From positions 3,110,243 through 3,174,242 of the forward strand of contig CP093829.1 in assembly GCA_033063855.1 (NCBI GenBank): a stretch of 64,000 nt of DNA, read 5' to 3'. The notes beneath the pieces are model-generated. The model made no database searches. It saw nothing but the letters and a program-made list of their open reading frames with translations, and was not told where the DNA came from. Source of the DNA: Smittia aterrima. Its lineage: Eukaryota > Arthropoda > Insecta > Diptera > Chironomidae. Shown one piece after another: positions 1 through 11,888 of the stretch. Each line of letters opens with the position of its first letter. The first letter of the stretch is position 1. The position numbers and the translations under genes are program-made.

Positions 1-3000
1 TCGAAGTCCCCAAACACACGATTCCAATCCCGTTTAAGAAAACTTGACCTCAATCAATTCTCATGTTTGATTATTTTCTTGTTCCTTTGCAATTTGTCTC
101 TCTCACCATCTGTATGTGACATGATTAGATCTAATCAAGATTAGGGCGAGGAAATTGAATGACTTTTGGATTCGAAAGAAAATTTACTTTCACATGGATT
201 TGTCAGAAAATCCTTCGAGGAATTAAATACTCGTCGCTCGTAAGCCTTTCTCTTCATCGAATTGGATTCGAAAGTTTGGTTGGACTGGTTGATGAAAAAT
301 TCGTGATTCGATTTCCTGAGTTGAACTAAATTGTTGTTTCCTTTAGGAAATTATTTTATTCTTCGATAGGAATCAACTAAGAAACAGTTTCTTAGAAACT
401 CGAGCTGAGATTGACAGAGAATTAAAATGAAGTAAAATACTTTAACTTTGCGAGTTTCATGTTTCAGTGAATGAAGAAAAGATTCTTGTTTGAGCATTTC
501 ATTGACTGACGGTCCACGAAGAAACAAATTTCTTACACCGTCATTAATGTCCAACCTCTCGGACGCTTTCAATAGCAGAAAAAGTCTTCTGACAACATAA
601 TACATCAAAAATCTGATACTTTATTGACATGTCCATTAGCTGTTCAAACAGCGTTGCGAGTATTTAATTCCAGTCGTCCCCCCACAAGCAGATTGCGCTT
701 CTCATCGCTTAGAATATTGGAAAATAAGCTGTGATTAATGTCAAAGTCTAGGCGATCTCTCACTCTTTCTCTCTTCATTCTTTTTATAGCGAGAGCTTCA
801 AATATCTTTCACGTCGAATAAAAGTCGAAAAGAAAACTGAAACTCATTGAATTGTTGAGATGCAGAAATACGAACGCACCACGCTCGATTGCATTTGATG
901 ACAAAAAGCAATTCACATTGCAAATCGTGCAACGAATGCACAAAATTTGACTTTTATTAAAACCCAATCATTTGTCAAATGTCCCACAATTTTCGCCTCG
1001 CAATTTCGTCAACAATTCGAGAGTCGAGTAGTAGTGGGAGTAGTAGACGAGAAGTTTATTGATTTTCCATGTTGCACATTTTCGGATTATTCTCAATATC
1101 GAGATAAATATATTATTATTAAGAGTTGAAAGATGGGGGAGCTGAGCTGTTGAAGAAGAAGTCAAAACACAAAAATGCTTTTTGCGATGAGATGTTTGAC
1201 GTAGCTGCTGCTCAACATCGAGAATTACATGAGTTAATAAATTTCTAAGATGCCGAGCACAGAAACTTTGTGAACAGAGAATTACATAAATTTTCGACAT
1301 TCCTTAATGTTTGTTGCCATGCTCGTCGAGTCTTTCTCTCTCATCTCGTACATTGCTTAATGAATTCTCCCCTCAGACGAAACATTCTTTGCTGGAGAAA
1401 TTCTCGCATCAACAAGGATTTGCTGCCGGATACTCTCCAAAAGCAATTCACGCACGCATCAGACCCTTGGTTTTAAATGTAATTTTCTTCAATCCAATTT
1501 TTACAACTTTGCTCCGCAACCGAGCAGAAAAAAAAAATCAGAAAGAAAATCCCCCAATCGATCATAAAAGTGATGGACTTGGGGCAGAGAAGTGAGTGAG
1601 AGAGAAACGAGATTTGTTTCCGAAAGTCTTTTTCTTTTCTTTCAATAATGCATGATTGATATGCTTAAAAGGAGGGAACAGAAAAATAAAAGTTGAATAA
1701 TGAGCTTTATAGCGAAGCTTCGAATGATGAAAATTCCACGATGCCAGCGATGAATTTATTCGGATAAGGATTTGCGATGCAAAGTCTTCTTTTATTACAT
1801 CACGAAGGAATTTTTATGAATATCTCGTCGCTCTTTTCTTTTCCGCTGAGTGATTGGAAGGAAATTGAGTTTTGTATGAAAGCGATTGCTGCAAAATCTT
1901 TAAGATTGCTCTGACATAATTTCAATCTGACATTGATCGGCTGAGCTATTCTTGTCGTGGTATTTTATCTTTTGTTTCAAAAGGCACTGACTTTGTGTAA
2001 AAATAAATGAAGAATGAGATCGCTAGGAAGTCCTCCTCTCGCTCAACTCCTTCACATTCTGTAAAACGCCTTTCGAAGAAACTGATATATCGAGTACAGC
2101 ATCTGCCGGCGATAGGTGTAAATTTTGTGGATAATTGACCCATTTTCATGCACCAGTTCATCTAAATCAGAATCGATTTTCAAGCAGAGTTGTCTTGAAA
2201 GTTTCAAAACTATTTTGTTAAGTCTGCAAGAGAAAACAATTTCAAAGAAGCCTCAAGTCAGAAACTTTCATACACGACGAAGTTTTTTCTCGTCTTGTTT
2301 AAGACAATTTTAAAACATTTAGCTTTTGCACGAAACTCTCGCTGTGATGAGCTCAAGTTCGAAGAAAGTTTTCACATGTCAAATTAAATTGCATGGAACA
2401 AATTGACGACGAAGACTTTCTCGCTTATCGTCACTTCGCTTCATTCAATTTAAACTACAGCAAAATTTAATTCGGAGAGTGTTGGAAATTCTTGTGACAA
2501 TTCAGAACTTTTCGATTGAAGTCGTGAAATTTCTATTTCGATGCGCAAGCGTTTGAAGTTCTTGCAATTTCTGAAGTGGCTTTCATCGAAATGAATTAAA
2601 ATCTTTAGAGATAATGACAGAAAAGGATGAAAGAGAGTGAATATCAAACGTTTAAAGATTCAAGTTTAAAAGCCAATTAGAGAGAATGCCATCATGAATA
2701 CGAAACCTTAAGAACAGAAGAACCAATTTCCCTAACGATTGAATCTGTTCTTACCTATTTGACAGATTTCTCTTCTAACAAAAGGCTGATTGAACTTCAG
2801 GAAATTGTTGCTCTAGAATTTGATGCTTGGAAATTGAGATCATGTGAGTAAATTTCTCGTCGTCGAGATGAAACTTTGAGAAGAAGAAAATTCCCGAACA
2901 GACGCGAGAGCTTTCAGTAAGAATTTGAAAGATTCAAGCTTGTGGTAAAATAATTTCTGTGGAAAATTTCGAAAACTATTTTGTTGCTTTCATGTTTAAG

Positions 3001-3601
3001 AGAAATATTTTTCAAAAAATAAAAACAACTTAATAATTTTCAGATCTGAGAATTTTGCCTTTGAAAGCATCATGAAGAGCTATTGAGATATTCAAGCTCT
3101 GCAGCTTAAAAATATCTCGTAGGATGGCGGAGAATCTTCTCAAAAGCTTCAAGCCTTCTCTCGACCGGAATATTTGCTTTGTTGATAACTTTTAATTCCA
3201 TTTCAGAAAAAAAGGAAAACTTTGCTCGTTAGTTCAGCAACAAAAATTAAATGGTAACGCAAATGTTTCCGAAAAATTATGAGCTTGCTCGACATATTCA
3301 AACTGATATCTCTATTCGGCATGAATCATATGCATTCGTCATTAAAATGAAAAGAGGATTTGGATTTGAGACACATGAGTGGATCTGCTAAATAATTCAG
3401 CTAATCTTTTTATCATTCAGTGCCACTCTACATTTTCTTTTAATTGCTCACCCTCTGATTTTCAATTGCATACCGTGAGTCGCATTGTTTCGTCGTTTTG
3501 AGGTCTGTCGTCCTGCTACGCTACGATTAGAAAGCGTAGGAAGACAGCAGTTAAATCCAGTCAACCTTGTGAATCGTCGTAAATTAATTATTAATTAAAA
3601 A
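1..3601. other. Intergenic, no supported gene
   Basis: AT-rich sequence with only short ORFs (all under 115 codons) on both strands. None shows a recognisable domain, a convincing splice partner or a coding signature. I see no tRNA, simple repeat of note or transposon end here. Confidence 0.6.
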
Positions 3602-4472
3602 ATGAGTTCACTTTTCTTTTTCCAATGCTGCAGAGTTTGTTTCACTTCGGATGTTGAAATGTTGTCAATGTACCACGATAAAGGAAGGGAAATAGAAGAA
3701 ACGTTCAAGAACTTAACCAAAATCGATGTAAGAAGAAAATTTGTTTCTCTGTAATTTGTTAATAATAATTTTCTTTTAGATTATGGAAGATTCTTTAAAA
3801 AGAAATGCATTGATCTGTTATTATTGCTACAATGAGCTGATTGCAATTAACAAACTGATTGAGATGATCCAATCACAAACCTTTTTGTCTAAATTTAATT
3901 ATTGTCGAATTTGTGAAGAATACACAAATCAGACTTACATGAATGAGACCGAATTAATATTTATATTTCTACGTTTAGCTAAAGTTGTTGTAAGAGAAAA
4001 TTCTTCCCAGGTTGATCTTAACAAACTAAAACTTTTTCTTTTAGATCCCCAATCGAAAGAGAACTAGAATATGCGAAAAATGCTCGTTTGACCTTACAAA
4101 AGCTTGTAAACTTCTCCATCGAATTAAGCAACTCGATGATGCTTTGTACGCTCCTTACCGAATCGGAGGCCATAGCACTAAAAACCTTAAGGAAAAAAAA
4201 TTGGCAAAAATTGTGAACTCTATTTTCGAAGAATACAATGAAAAACCAGATTCTGTGGAAAAATTCATCAAGTCGCTTCTCTTAGAGAGAAAAGGAAAAG
4301 CTGAGGACTATTTAGTTGAACATATCAACAGTCGTGCTGGTAAGATTATTTATTTAAAATCCATTATTGAAATGTAATAAATATTTTTCTTTCAGATGTC
4401 AATCCTTTTTCAGGCACAATGATTAGCGAATCATTCAAAACAAAATCTTTGCTAGATGAACATGAAGGATGA
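3602..4472 (+). CDS. Double-ZAD protein without zinc fingers
   Basis: Four exons, 3602-3727, 3780-3989, 4045-4339 and 4396-4472, give 235 aa; all junctions are GT-AG and in frame. ZAD domains bind one zinc through two CxxC pairs and usually dimerise insect C2H2 transcription factors. Here the pairs are C10/C13 with C55/C58, then a second set C84/C87 with C122/C125, so two ZAD units sit in tandem. The remaining ~110 residues are Lys/Glu-rich with no C2H2 finger. The start is the first ATG before the CxxC. The next gene, 200 bp downstream on the same strand, has the same double-ZAD layout plus fingers, so the two probably arose by duplication. Without fingers this protein may act as a dimerisation partner (inference). 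It could also be a decaying copy, but the frame is intact throughout. Confidence 0.75.
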
Positions 4473-4672
4473 ACATTACTTCATCGCGAAGAAATCAAAA
4501 TATAACAACACATCACGTTCTTAAACATTTCATGCTCTTTATCCCAAAAAGACCTTTAACCGTCACAATTCCGTTGAAAGTGTATCAAGCATAGAAAACT
4601 AATCAAATCCTTAAATCAAAAATTCCAGATCCTCCAGATGTCGCTATTTAAATTGACGAATTCTTAATAAAA

Positions 4673-5714
4673 ATGGAAACAATCTTTAAAGTCTGTCGCG
4701 TTTGCTTAAAGTATTCTGGAATAGTTCCATTAATTTCCTTAAACGAAGGAAGTCGCGATAAATGTGAAATGTTTCAATCTCTCAGCGGAATTAATGTAAT
4801 TTCATAACTTAATGTTCATTCACAGAATTTCAGATTAACATTGAATTTCCTTTTAGATCACAAACGAAGAAGTTTTTATTTGCGGAAAATGTTACAAGGA
4901 TATTGCTACAGCAACAGTTCTGAGAAATATGATTCGCGACATTGAATCTTCTTACTTCTCGAAATTGCGGGTTAGTCGTCTTGTTTACTTTCGATCCTTT
5001 GACGTCTGTCGTGGTTGCTTGTCACCTTCAACATTCATTCGATTACTTCCGATATATGAAGACGAAGGATCCCGTGGCCACATGTTTAACACAATTGCTG
5101 ATCTCGATGTGAGTAAGTTTACTTTAAAAATAAGTCATTAGACTAAAAGGAAATTATTCCAGGTGTCCAAAGATGCACACGCTTTGCTGTGCGAGCAGTG
5201 CTTAGCTGATCTTACTTCAGCCTTCGAGATCCGTGAACGAATCAGACATTTCGATCAAGCATACTTCAACTTATGGCGACTTCAAAAAACTATTGAAAAG
5301 AAAATAAAATCAAACCAGGAAAGTCAGAACATCAAACAGCCTTTGGCCAACAGCAAAGCTATCACCACTTTGATGTCAGCTACAAATCACTTTTGTGCTG
5401 ATTGTGATAAACCCTTCGCATCAAAAGAAACTCTCAGAATTCACATCGAAACCGTCCACTTGAAGATCAAGCGCTTCGCTTGTGACTCTTGCGACTATAA
5501 AACTTATTACTGCAGAAACATGAGAACTCATAAACGAAGAATTCACATTGATCCTTCAATGCCGTTAGAAGAACGTTGTCCCTTCATGTGCTCATACAAA
5601 GAATGTTCGAAACGTTTCGTCGTAAAGCAAGACATGAAGCAACATGAAAAGTCTTGCTGGGCTAAATTGAAAAGACGAGAAATCATTTCCAACGGGTTGA
5701 AGAATTTGCTGTAA
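4673..5714 (+). CDS. Double-ZAD C2H2 zinc-finger protein
   Basis: Three exons, 4673-4795, 4857-5108 and 5163-5714, encode 308 aa. Two ZAD units are visible: C8/C11 with C50/C53, and C92/C95 with C135/C138. A charged linker follows, then three finger motifs from about residue 203: two classical C2H2 fingers (CADC...H-x4-H and CDSC...H-x4-H) and a third of C-x4-C-x12-H-x4-C form. Family knowledge: ZAD-C2H2 proteins are nuclear DNA-binding factors, the largest transcription factor class in many insects. The introns between the ZAD halves fall at the same places as in the upstream gene. A poly(A) signal AATAAA lies at 5723-5728, only 9 bp after the stop. Two ZADs in one chain is unusual, since most members carry one at the N terminus. 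Target unknown. Confidence 0.85.
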
Positions 5715-6273
5715 AGTTTAGCAATAAAATTATTTACTTTAAATGATCTAAATCGAGATTTGAGTTTAACAAAGATTTCTAACAATTAAATAAAGGAGAA
5801 CCAGCAATTGAAAGAAATCATCTGTGAATAACTGAAGTCCTTTCTCACAAGTACTTGATAGAAAAAGTTTTCATTGAAATGCCGCAGCTGTTCATCTTCG
5901 ACAAAAGGGAAACTTTTATGCTTCCAATCGAAATACGTCGGAGAGACCTTCAAATGCTTCGATCGAGACGAAAAGGAGAAGCAACTTTAATTCAACAAAA
6001 TATAACTACGTCAGTCAGTCTCCCCGACAAATAATCGGAAAGTTTCTTCGTCTTCATGAGAAGGCTGAAAGGAGCGAATCAATTCAAACACAATAAAGCT
6101 CAGAATAAATCCTTTTCGACTGACAATAAAACCCTCTCATATTTCACAATTGGGAGAATGATATCGAGAAGAGGGAGGACGTAAAAAATTATGCAAATAG
6201 CTGAGCTGAGAAGATATTTTACTGTGAGCCGACGAGAAGAAGAAAAGGTAAAAAGCTACTTTACTCTTTAAGA
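5715..6273. other. Intergenic, no gene seen
   Basis: AT-rich sequence after the zinc-finger gene poly(A) signal and before the inverted repeat. No supported feature. Confidence 0.5.
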
Positions 6274-7412
6274 AGCTTACGGTGATTACGGTATTGTGAT
6301 AAATATTTCCTTAAACACAGAGCAAGAGAGAGGAGGACGAGGAGAAGAAAGTTGATTGGAGCAGGTGAAAAGTCTGTTGAACTTCTTTTTTTCCGGCTTT
6401 TCTCTCTCTCGTATTCGCCTTTGATTGTTTCTTCAAACGTTTGCGAATCAAAAAGGTTTCAATCTGTATTAAGTAAAATAAAAAAAAATGTTGGAAAGAA
6501 AGGATTTGAGAGCGTGAAGGAGAAAAGTAAATAAAGTTCTTTAACTGAGACTGATAAATCTCAGTTCGGTTCAGTTCTTAGCGTGAGCCTATTGGGAAGA
6601 CTTTCAAGAGCATTCGGATTTACATTTTGATTGATCCTGAGAGATAACGAGAAGATTTATGTGCCGAAGCAATGAACGATGCCGCTTAGAAGAGCAAGAG
6701 GAGCTTTAATTTACCGACGTCTTTCCGCTTCGATTGTCTCTCTCTTGACAAGCCCACTGATTCGAATCGATATTTCCTGTTGTTTGAAATTCATTTCTGC
6801 TAATTGCCGTCGTTAGAAGTAAAACTTTTGTTTGTTCCAGAAAACTTTGACGATAGAATTAAAATCCTCATCGATTTCACGATTCATTTCGTTTCTCGAC
6901 AACATTTTGGTGGAGACGACTTGTCATAAAGAAGAATATTTAAGTTAAATTAACAAGGAACGAGATCGCGATAAGAGAAAATTTAATTTCCGACAAGGAC
7001 GAACATCCATTGCTCAAGAATTTAATTACGACGTTGCCCGAGATGCGAGAACTTTATGCAAAGATGTTTCTCATTATTGCGATGCAACGTTGTTTAATGG
7101 ACATTAATCTCGATGAAGGTAACAAAGCAGCTCATTCTCAAAAGCTATTGTGCCAAATAATCACTACGGACCAGAACGACAAGAGGATCCTAGACTGGGG
7201 AGAATGAGTCTCTGGTTTCACATGTGTTTACATGAATTGGAGGAAGCTCGAGGCATAAGCAACAAAAGCAAGCTTAAGGCTCTCTTCATCAAACAATGAG
7301 AAGCGATGATGTATTGTCATTTCATAAATCTCTTTCGTGAATAAAAGAAACATTATTTGCTCATCTCTGCCGAGTGGCTTTTCATATTTGAACGACAAAA
7401 CCAATTGAGTAA
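6274..7412 (+). repeat. Left arm of a large inverted repeat
   Basis: About 1.14 kb that reappears, reverse-complemented and nearly identical, at 10752-11888. Only scattered substitutions and 1-2 bp indels were noticed (for example in the ORF at 7150-7180). The outer edge starts at the AGCTTACGG string and the inner edge ends near ATTGAGT. High identity means a recent duplication or conversion between arms. I see no clear target-site duplication or transposase, so an inverted segmental duplication is more likely than a transposon, but a foldback element cannot be excluded. Confidence 0.85.
6944..7299 (+). pseudogene. Frameshifted ORF in left repeat arm
   Basis: The frame is open from about 6944 to the TGA at 7207 (motifs LPEMRELYAKMF, CLMDINLDEG). 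A second frame, open over the same stop, continues with amphipathic coding-like sequence (MSLWFHMCLHELEEARG) to a TGA at 7299. The two frames read naturally as one protein tail of about 118 residues broken by one frameshift or missing an intron. The same break is present in the other arm, so it predates the duplication. Family not recognised. No ATG-led upstream exon could be assigned. Confidence 0.4.
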
Positions 7413-10400
7413 GTAGCTCAAACTAAGACTCGAAGCAACAAGATAAAGCTGCAAGTCAATACGAACTATTAGAGATCAAAGCTTTTACGATAGACAAAGA
7501 ATTTAAAGTTAAATAGCTGATTAAGCAGATATAAATCTATTTTATTTAATTGAAATTATAACAATTTACTCAATAAAATCAAACGGAAGCATAATTTCCA
7601 ATTAAAAAAATTGATTTGGTTTCGCTTACACAATAAAAAATATTAATTAATATTTGTGATTCAAATTGTGAGGTAGACAGAGTTGAATTGAGACTGGAAA
7701 GGTCAGTCTCGGTTCAATTGTTGTTGCATGAAGCCGATTACAAACACTTCGCATGCTCTACTGGAGAACTCATTTAGAATCAATGAGAGCGCATAAATTA
7801 TCGAGTAAATATCAAAAATCAATTCAAATTAAATCTGCAGAGCTTTCGAGTGATTTGGAAATAATTTTTACGCCGAATCAATAGAATTTAATCAGCTTTT
7901 TGCAGATTGTGCCCGAGTTTGTAAATAACTGTTTCAATAAGCGAGAATCATTTTGAAAATTCAGATAACGAAGCTGCAAGTTTCGGAGAAAATACAAATT
8001 GGCAGCAATTTTCAAACTAGCAATTTGTCTTCAGTTTGTTGTTCGTCAACCGAGCGAAATTGATTCGTTGTGATTTGTTCTGTTGCGTTTCATGTTTCGC
8101 ACGCCTAACATTTGCTGCAACGATTTTTCAAATGACGTTCAATGAAGGGTGAAAACGAACATCGGAAACAATTTTCATTTTCTTTTATCTCAGCGAAAAA
8201 ATCGTGAAAGAAGAAAAGACTCAGACACCTTATGGTGCAATCGAGATTTTATTGGCATTCTCAGTCGAGAAATTGCCTTTTTGGTTTTGTTCGACGTCGT
8301 TTCCTTAAAACAAGATTCGGGTGTTTCGAACTTCTTGAGGCGCTTGCGCACTTGATGCGGTTCAAAAACAGTTCACATGAGACTGAAGCGAGTTGATTCA
8401 GTATCCACTGAACCTCGAGCGGGAGACGACAACTTTTTCTTTCAAATCGACCGGAAATTTTCTCGCAAACTCGAGTTCCTTGAATCGTAAACTTTCGCGA
8501 ATTTTCACATGTTGGATTCAGCAACAAAATGTTTCTCCATAAACTTCTCGGCTGTCGAAAATCTGTGAACGAATCAAATTAAAAACTTTATTTGCGAAAC
8601 TTTTGAACAATCTCCCAGTCACATGTTGTGTTCATATTTTTTGCATTTTACGGTCACCGAGTTAATAAAAAACTTTCTCGCAAATGATTTCTGCAGCAGA
8701 TGTTTGACAACGTTTATCGTTTCGGTGCAGTTTTTGAACAAGCAGCATCACGAGGGTTTGCATGTTTGATCGGAAGCAAGCAAAAATCTGTAGAAATTCG
8801 ATGGAGAAAAAAAATCATTTCCCTCCCCTCTCGACTTATGGTTTATTAATCGAGGGCTGCAGATAGCGTCGATTGGAATTTTCCACGCCGATTAAACATT
8901 TTCCGTCGTTAATTAAAAACCACACTCATTAGCTCACTCTACTCAATTCCGGAATTAATTCATGGCTGCTTCAGATAATTATTTTTAATTGACTCGAAGT
9001 GAAATCGAAACAGATTTCATGAGAAAGCAAACAGCGGAGTTGAAATTGTCGCCGCATATTATTATCGAAGCCTACAATCATTGCTTATGAAATTGAGCTG
9101 TTTGTTTTGTTGAAACTAATTGTTGGATCTTGGAATTAATTAGTTGAACTAATTAGATCAAGTTTCAACCAAAAAAATAGATTTTCCATGAAAAGAAAAC
9201 TTTCTTTCAAATTCGAATCGTAAAATTCACTTTCAAATACGCTTTTTACAACCTCACGTATTTTATGAGAGTTCTCATCGCTTTTTATCTGAAGACGTGA
9301 AGAAATTTCGAGTGAATATTGCTCGATATCTTTCAACAAGTTGCTTTTTGTTTAGGAATCTCAGTAATGAGACATTCAAGTGACGTGATCGACCTTTAAC
9401 CTCAGCGTGGAAAGTTTCGCCGAGTTCAAATGTTTATAATCCGCGAAGAAATCAACGAATTCCAATAAAATATTTACGATTGCAAATCTGCTTCTTCGCA
9501 AGCCTTCGCAATCCTAATTAAGTAATTATCAAAATATCTTCTCGTTAAAGCGAAGAAAGGGAACAGAAAAGCTCTCACATTGAAATTAACGACTCCCACA
9601 CGAGTCGTTTTTATTAAAGTCTGAAATTATGTAAGCGCGCGCGAATGTTTTACGACTGTTTCCACGAAAACCTGGGATTAAAATTAATGCTTCGAAAGCA
9701 GCTTTAGCTTCTGTGCAGCGTCAGATAAAATCATCCTTAATTTTCAATTTCGAAATCTTTCAAGTCACATTTTGAAATCTGAAACTTTCCTTTCATCCTC
9801 TGAATCGATTGGATTTGTGCCGGAGAACGAAAGAAAGAAAAACTTTCGCCTCGATTCAAATCGAAATTAAATTTATTTGTTGAAAAGCGCTTGACGAGGT
9901 ATCATAACAGAAAATTGATTAAATTAAATGGAAGGAGAGCTTCAAAATCCAAACAAGCTTTGAAAGTATTGATTTTGAGGATTATTTAAAGTTCGATAAA
10001 TGCACCGCTCGCTGAAGCTTCTATGGAGATTAGGTCTTTCAATTCAAGCATCGATTACGGATGCAGATAAACTTTTGCGTGCACATCACGAGCTAGAAAC
10101 TAAATGTGCGATAAATTTCTGCATTCAATGAATATTTTGTTGTCCCACTTAAAATTCGGATGGCGTTGTTCGGTAATTTTCGTTCTATTCATCGAAAGGT
10201 TCACAGCTCGACCATAGATGAAGAGCTTTAACTTTTCAAACTGTGAAACCGGCGGCAATTTTCACATGAAAAGGTTTTCTCTAAACTTTTTTTTCCCTCT
10301 CGTTCTCCTGTTTGATGTTTGCGTTCAACCCTAAAGCAAATGTTTGTCTTCCTACTTTGCTGCTCACTTAACACCAAATATTTGTCTTGTGAGCGAATTT

Positions 10401-10751
10401 TTCATGCCGCAGACAATTTTTCTTTTTAACTTTTGAAACATTTTCCGGATCAACTTCGAGTGAAGAATGTTCGATGTAAATTTTGTAGAAAATGCGATTT
10501 GCGTCGAACAGACAAGCGAGAATGTTAAAGAATTTCCAATAACTGTAGAGAATTTTTGTTGTTTGATGCTTCTTCTCGAACTTTTTTTGTTGTCGTTGAA
10601 AAGAAAAAGTTCGGAATGAAAAATGATTTCCAGGAAAACTAAAAAGAAAATTAAAATATTTCAAAATATCGTCGACTCCTTGATCACTTTTTGTTACTTC
10701 CCATTGACTTCAAGCTGTTCTCTTGTTGCTTTGAGTTTTACTTGTAGCCAC
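7413..10751. other. Spacer of the inverted repeat
   Basis: 3.3 kb between the arms. It has only short ORFs on both strands, mostly overlapping in opposite frames without domain features, and no terminal inverted repeats of its own that I could see. No gene supported. Confidence 0.5.
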
Positions 10752-11888
10752 TCACTCAATTGGTTTTGTCGTTCAAATATGAAAAGCCACTCGGCAGAGA
10801 TGAGCAAATAATGTTTCTTTTATTCACGAAAGAGATTTATGAAATGACAATACATCATCGCTTCTCATTGTTTGATGAAGAGAGCCTTAAGCTTGCTTTT
10901 GTTGCTTATGCCTCGAGCTTCCTCGAATTCATGTAAACACATGTGAAACCAGAGACTCATTCTCCCCAGTCTAGGATCCTCTTGTCGTTCTGGTCCGGAG
11001 TGATTATTCGACACAATAGCTTTTGAGAATGAGCTGCTTTGTTACCTTCATCGAGATTAATGTCCATTAAACAACGTTGCATCGCAATAATGAGAAACAT
11101 CTTTGCATAAAGTTCTCGCATCTCGGGCAACGTCGTAATTAAATTCTTGAGCAATGGATGTTCGTCCTTGTCGGAAATTAAATTTTCTCTTATCGCGATC
11201 TCGTTCCTTGTTAATTTAACTTAAATATTCTTCTTTATGACAAGTCGTCTCCACCAAAATGTTGTCGAGAAACGAAATGAATCGTGAAATCGATGAGGAT
11301 TTTAATTCTATCGGCAAAGTTTTCTGGAACAAACAAAAGTTTTACTTCTAACGACGGCAATTAGCAGAAATGAATTTCAAACAACAGGAAATATCGATTC
11401 GAATCAGTGGGCTTGTCAAGAGAGAGACAATCGAAGCGGAAAGACGTCGGTAAATTAAAGCTCCTCTTGCTCTTCTAAGCGGCATCGTTCATTGCTTCGG
11501 CACATAAATCTTCTCGTTATCTCTCCGGATCAATCAAAATGTAAATCCGAATGCTCTTGAAAGTCTTCCCAATAGGCTCACGCTAAGAACTGAACCGAAC
11601 TGAGATTTATCAGTCTCAGTTAAAGAACTTTATTTACTTTTCTCCTTCACGCTCTCAAATCCTTTCTTTCCAACATTTTTTTTATTTTACTTAATACAGA
11701 TTGAAACCTTTTTGATTCGCAAACGTTTGAAGAAACAATCAAAGGCGAATACGAGAGAGAGAAAAGCCGGAAAAAAGAAGTTCAACAGACTTTTCACCTG
11801 CTCCAATCAACTTTCTTCTCCTCGTCCTCCTCTCTCTTGCTCTGTGTTTAAGGAAATATTTATCACAATACCGTAATCACCGTAAGCT
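10752..11888 (-). repeat. Right arm of the large inverted repeat
   Basis: Reverse-complement copy of 6274-7412. Coordinates map with a nearly constant sum (about 18164), so indels are few. Outside 11888 the sequence diverges at once from the left flank, giving a sharp boundary. Confidence 0.85.
10865..11220 (-). pseudogene. Frameshifted ORF in right repeat arm
   Basis: Mirror copy of the ORF at 6944-7299. The first frame stops at 10957 and the shifted frame runs on to 10865. It differs from the left copy by a few residues (for example CRIITPDQ here against CQIITTDQ). Both copies keep the same frameshift. Product not recognised. Confidence 0.4.

Noticed and set aside
351..608. 85-codon minus-strand ORF
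   Set aside because: No domain, splice partner or neighbour context. One ORF of this size is expected by chance in AT-rich DNA.
622..646. Short similarity (TTATTGACATGTCCATTAGCTG) to about 15218-15242
   Set aside because: About 24 bp with diverging flanks; could be chance or an old repeat, too short to call.
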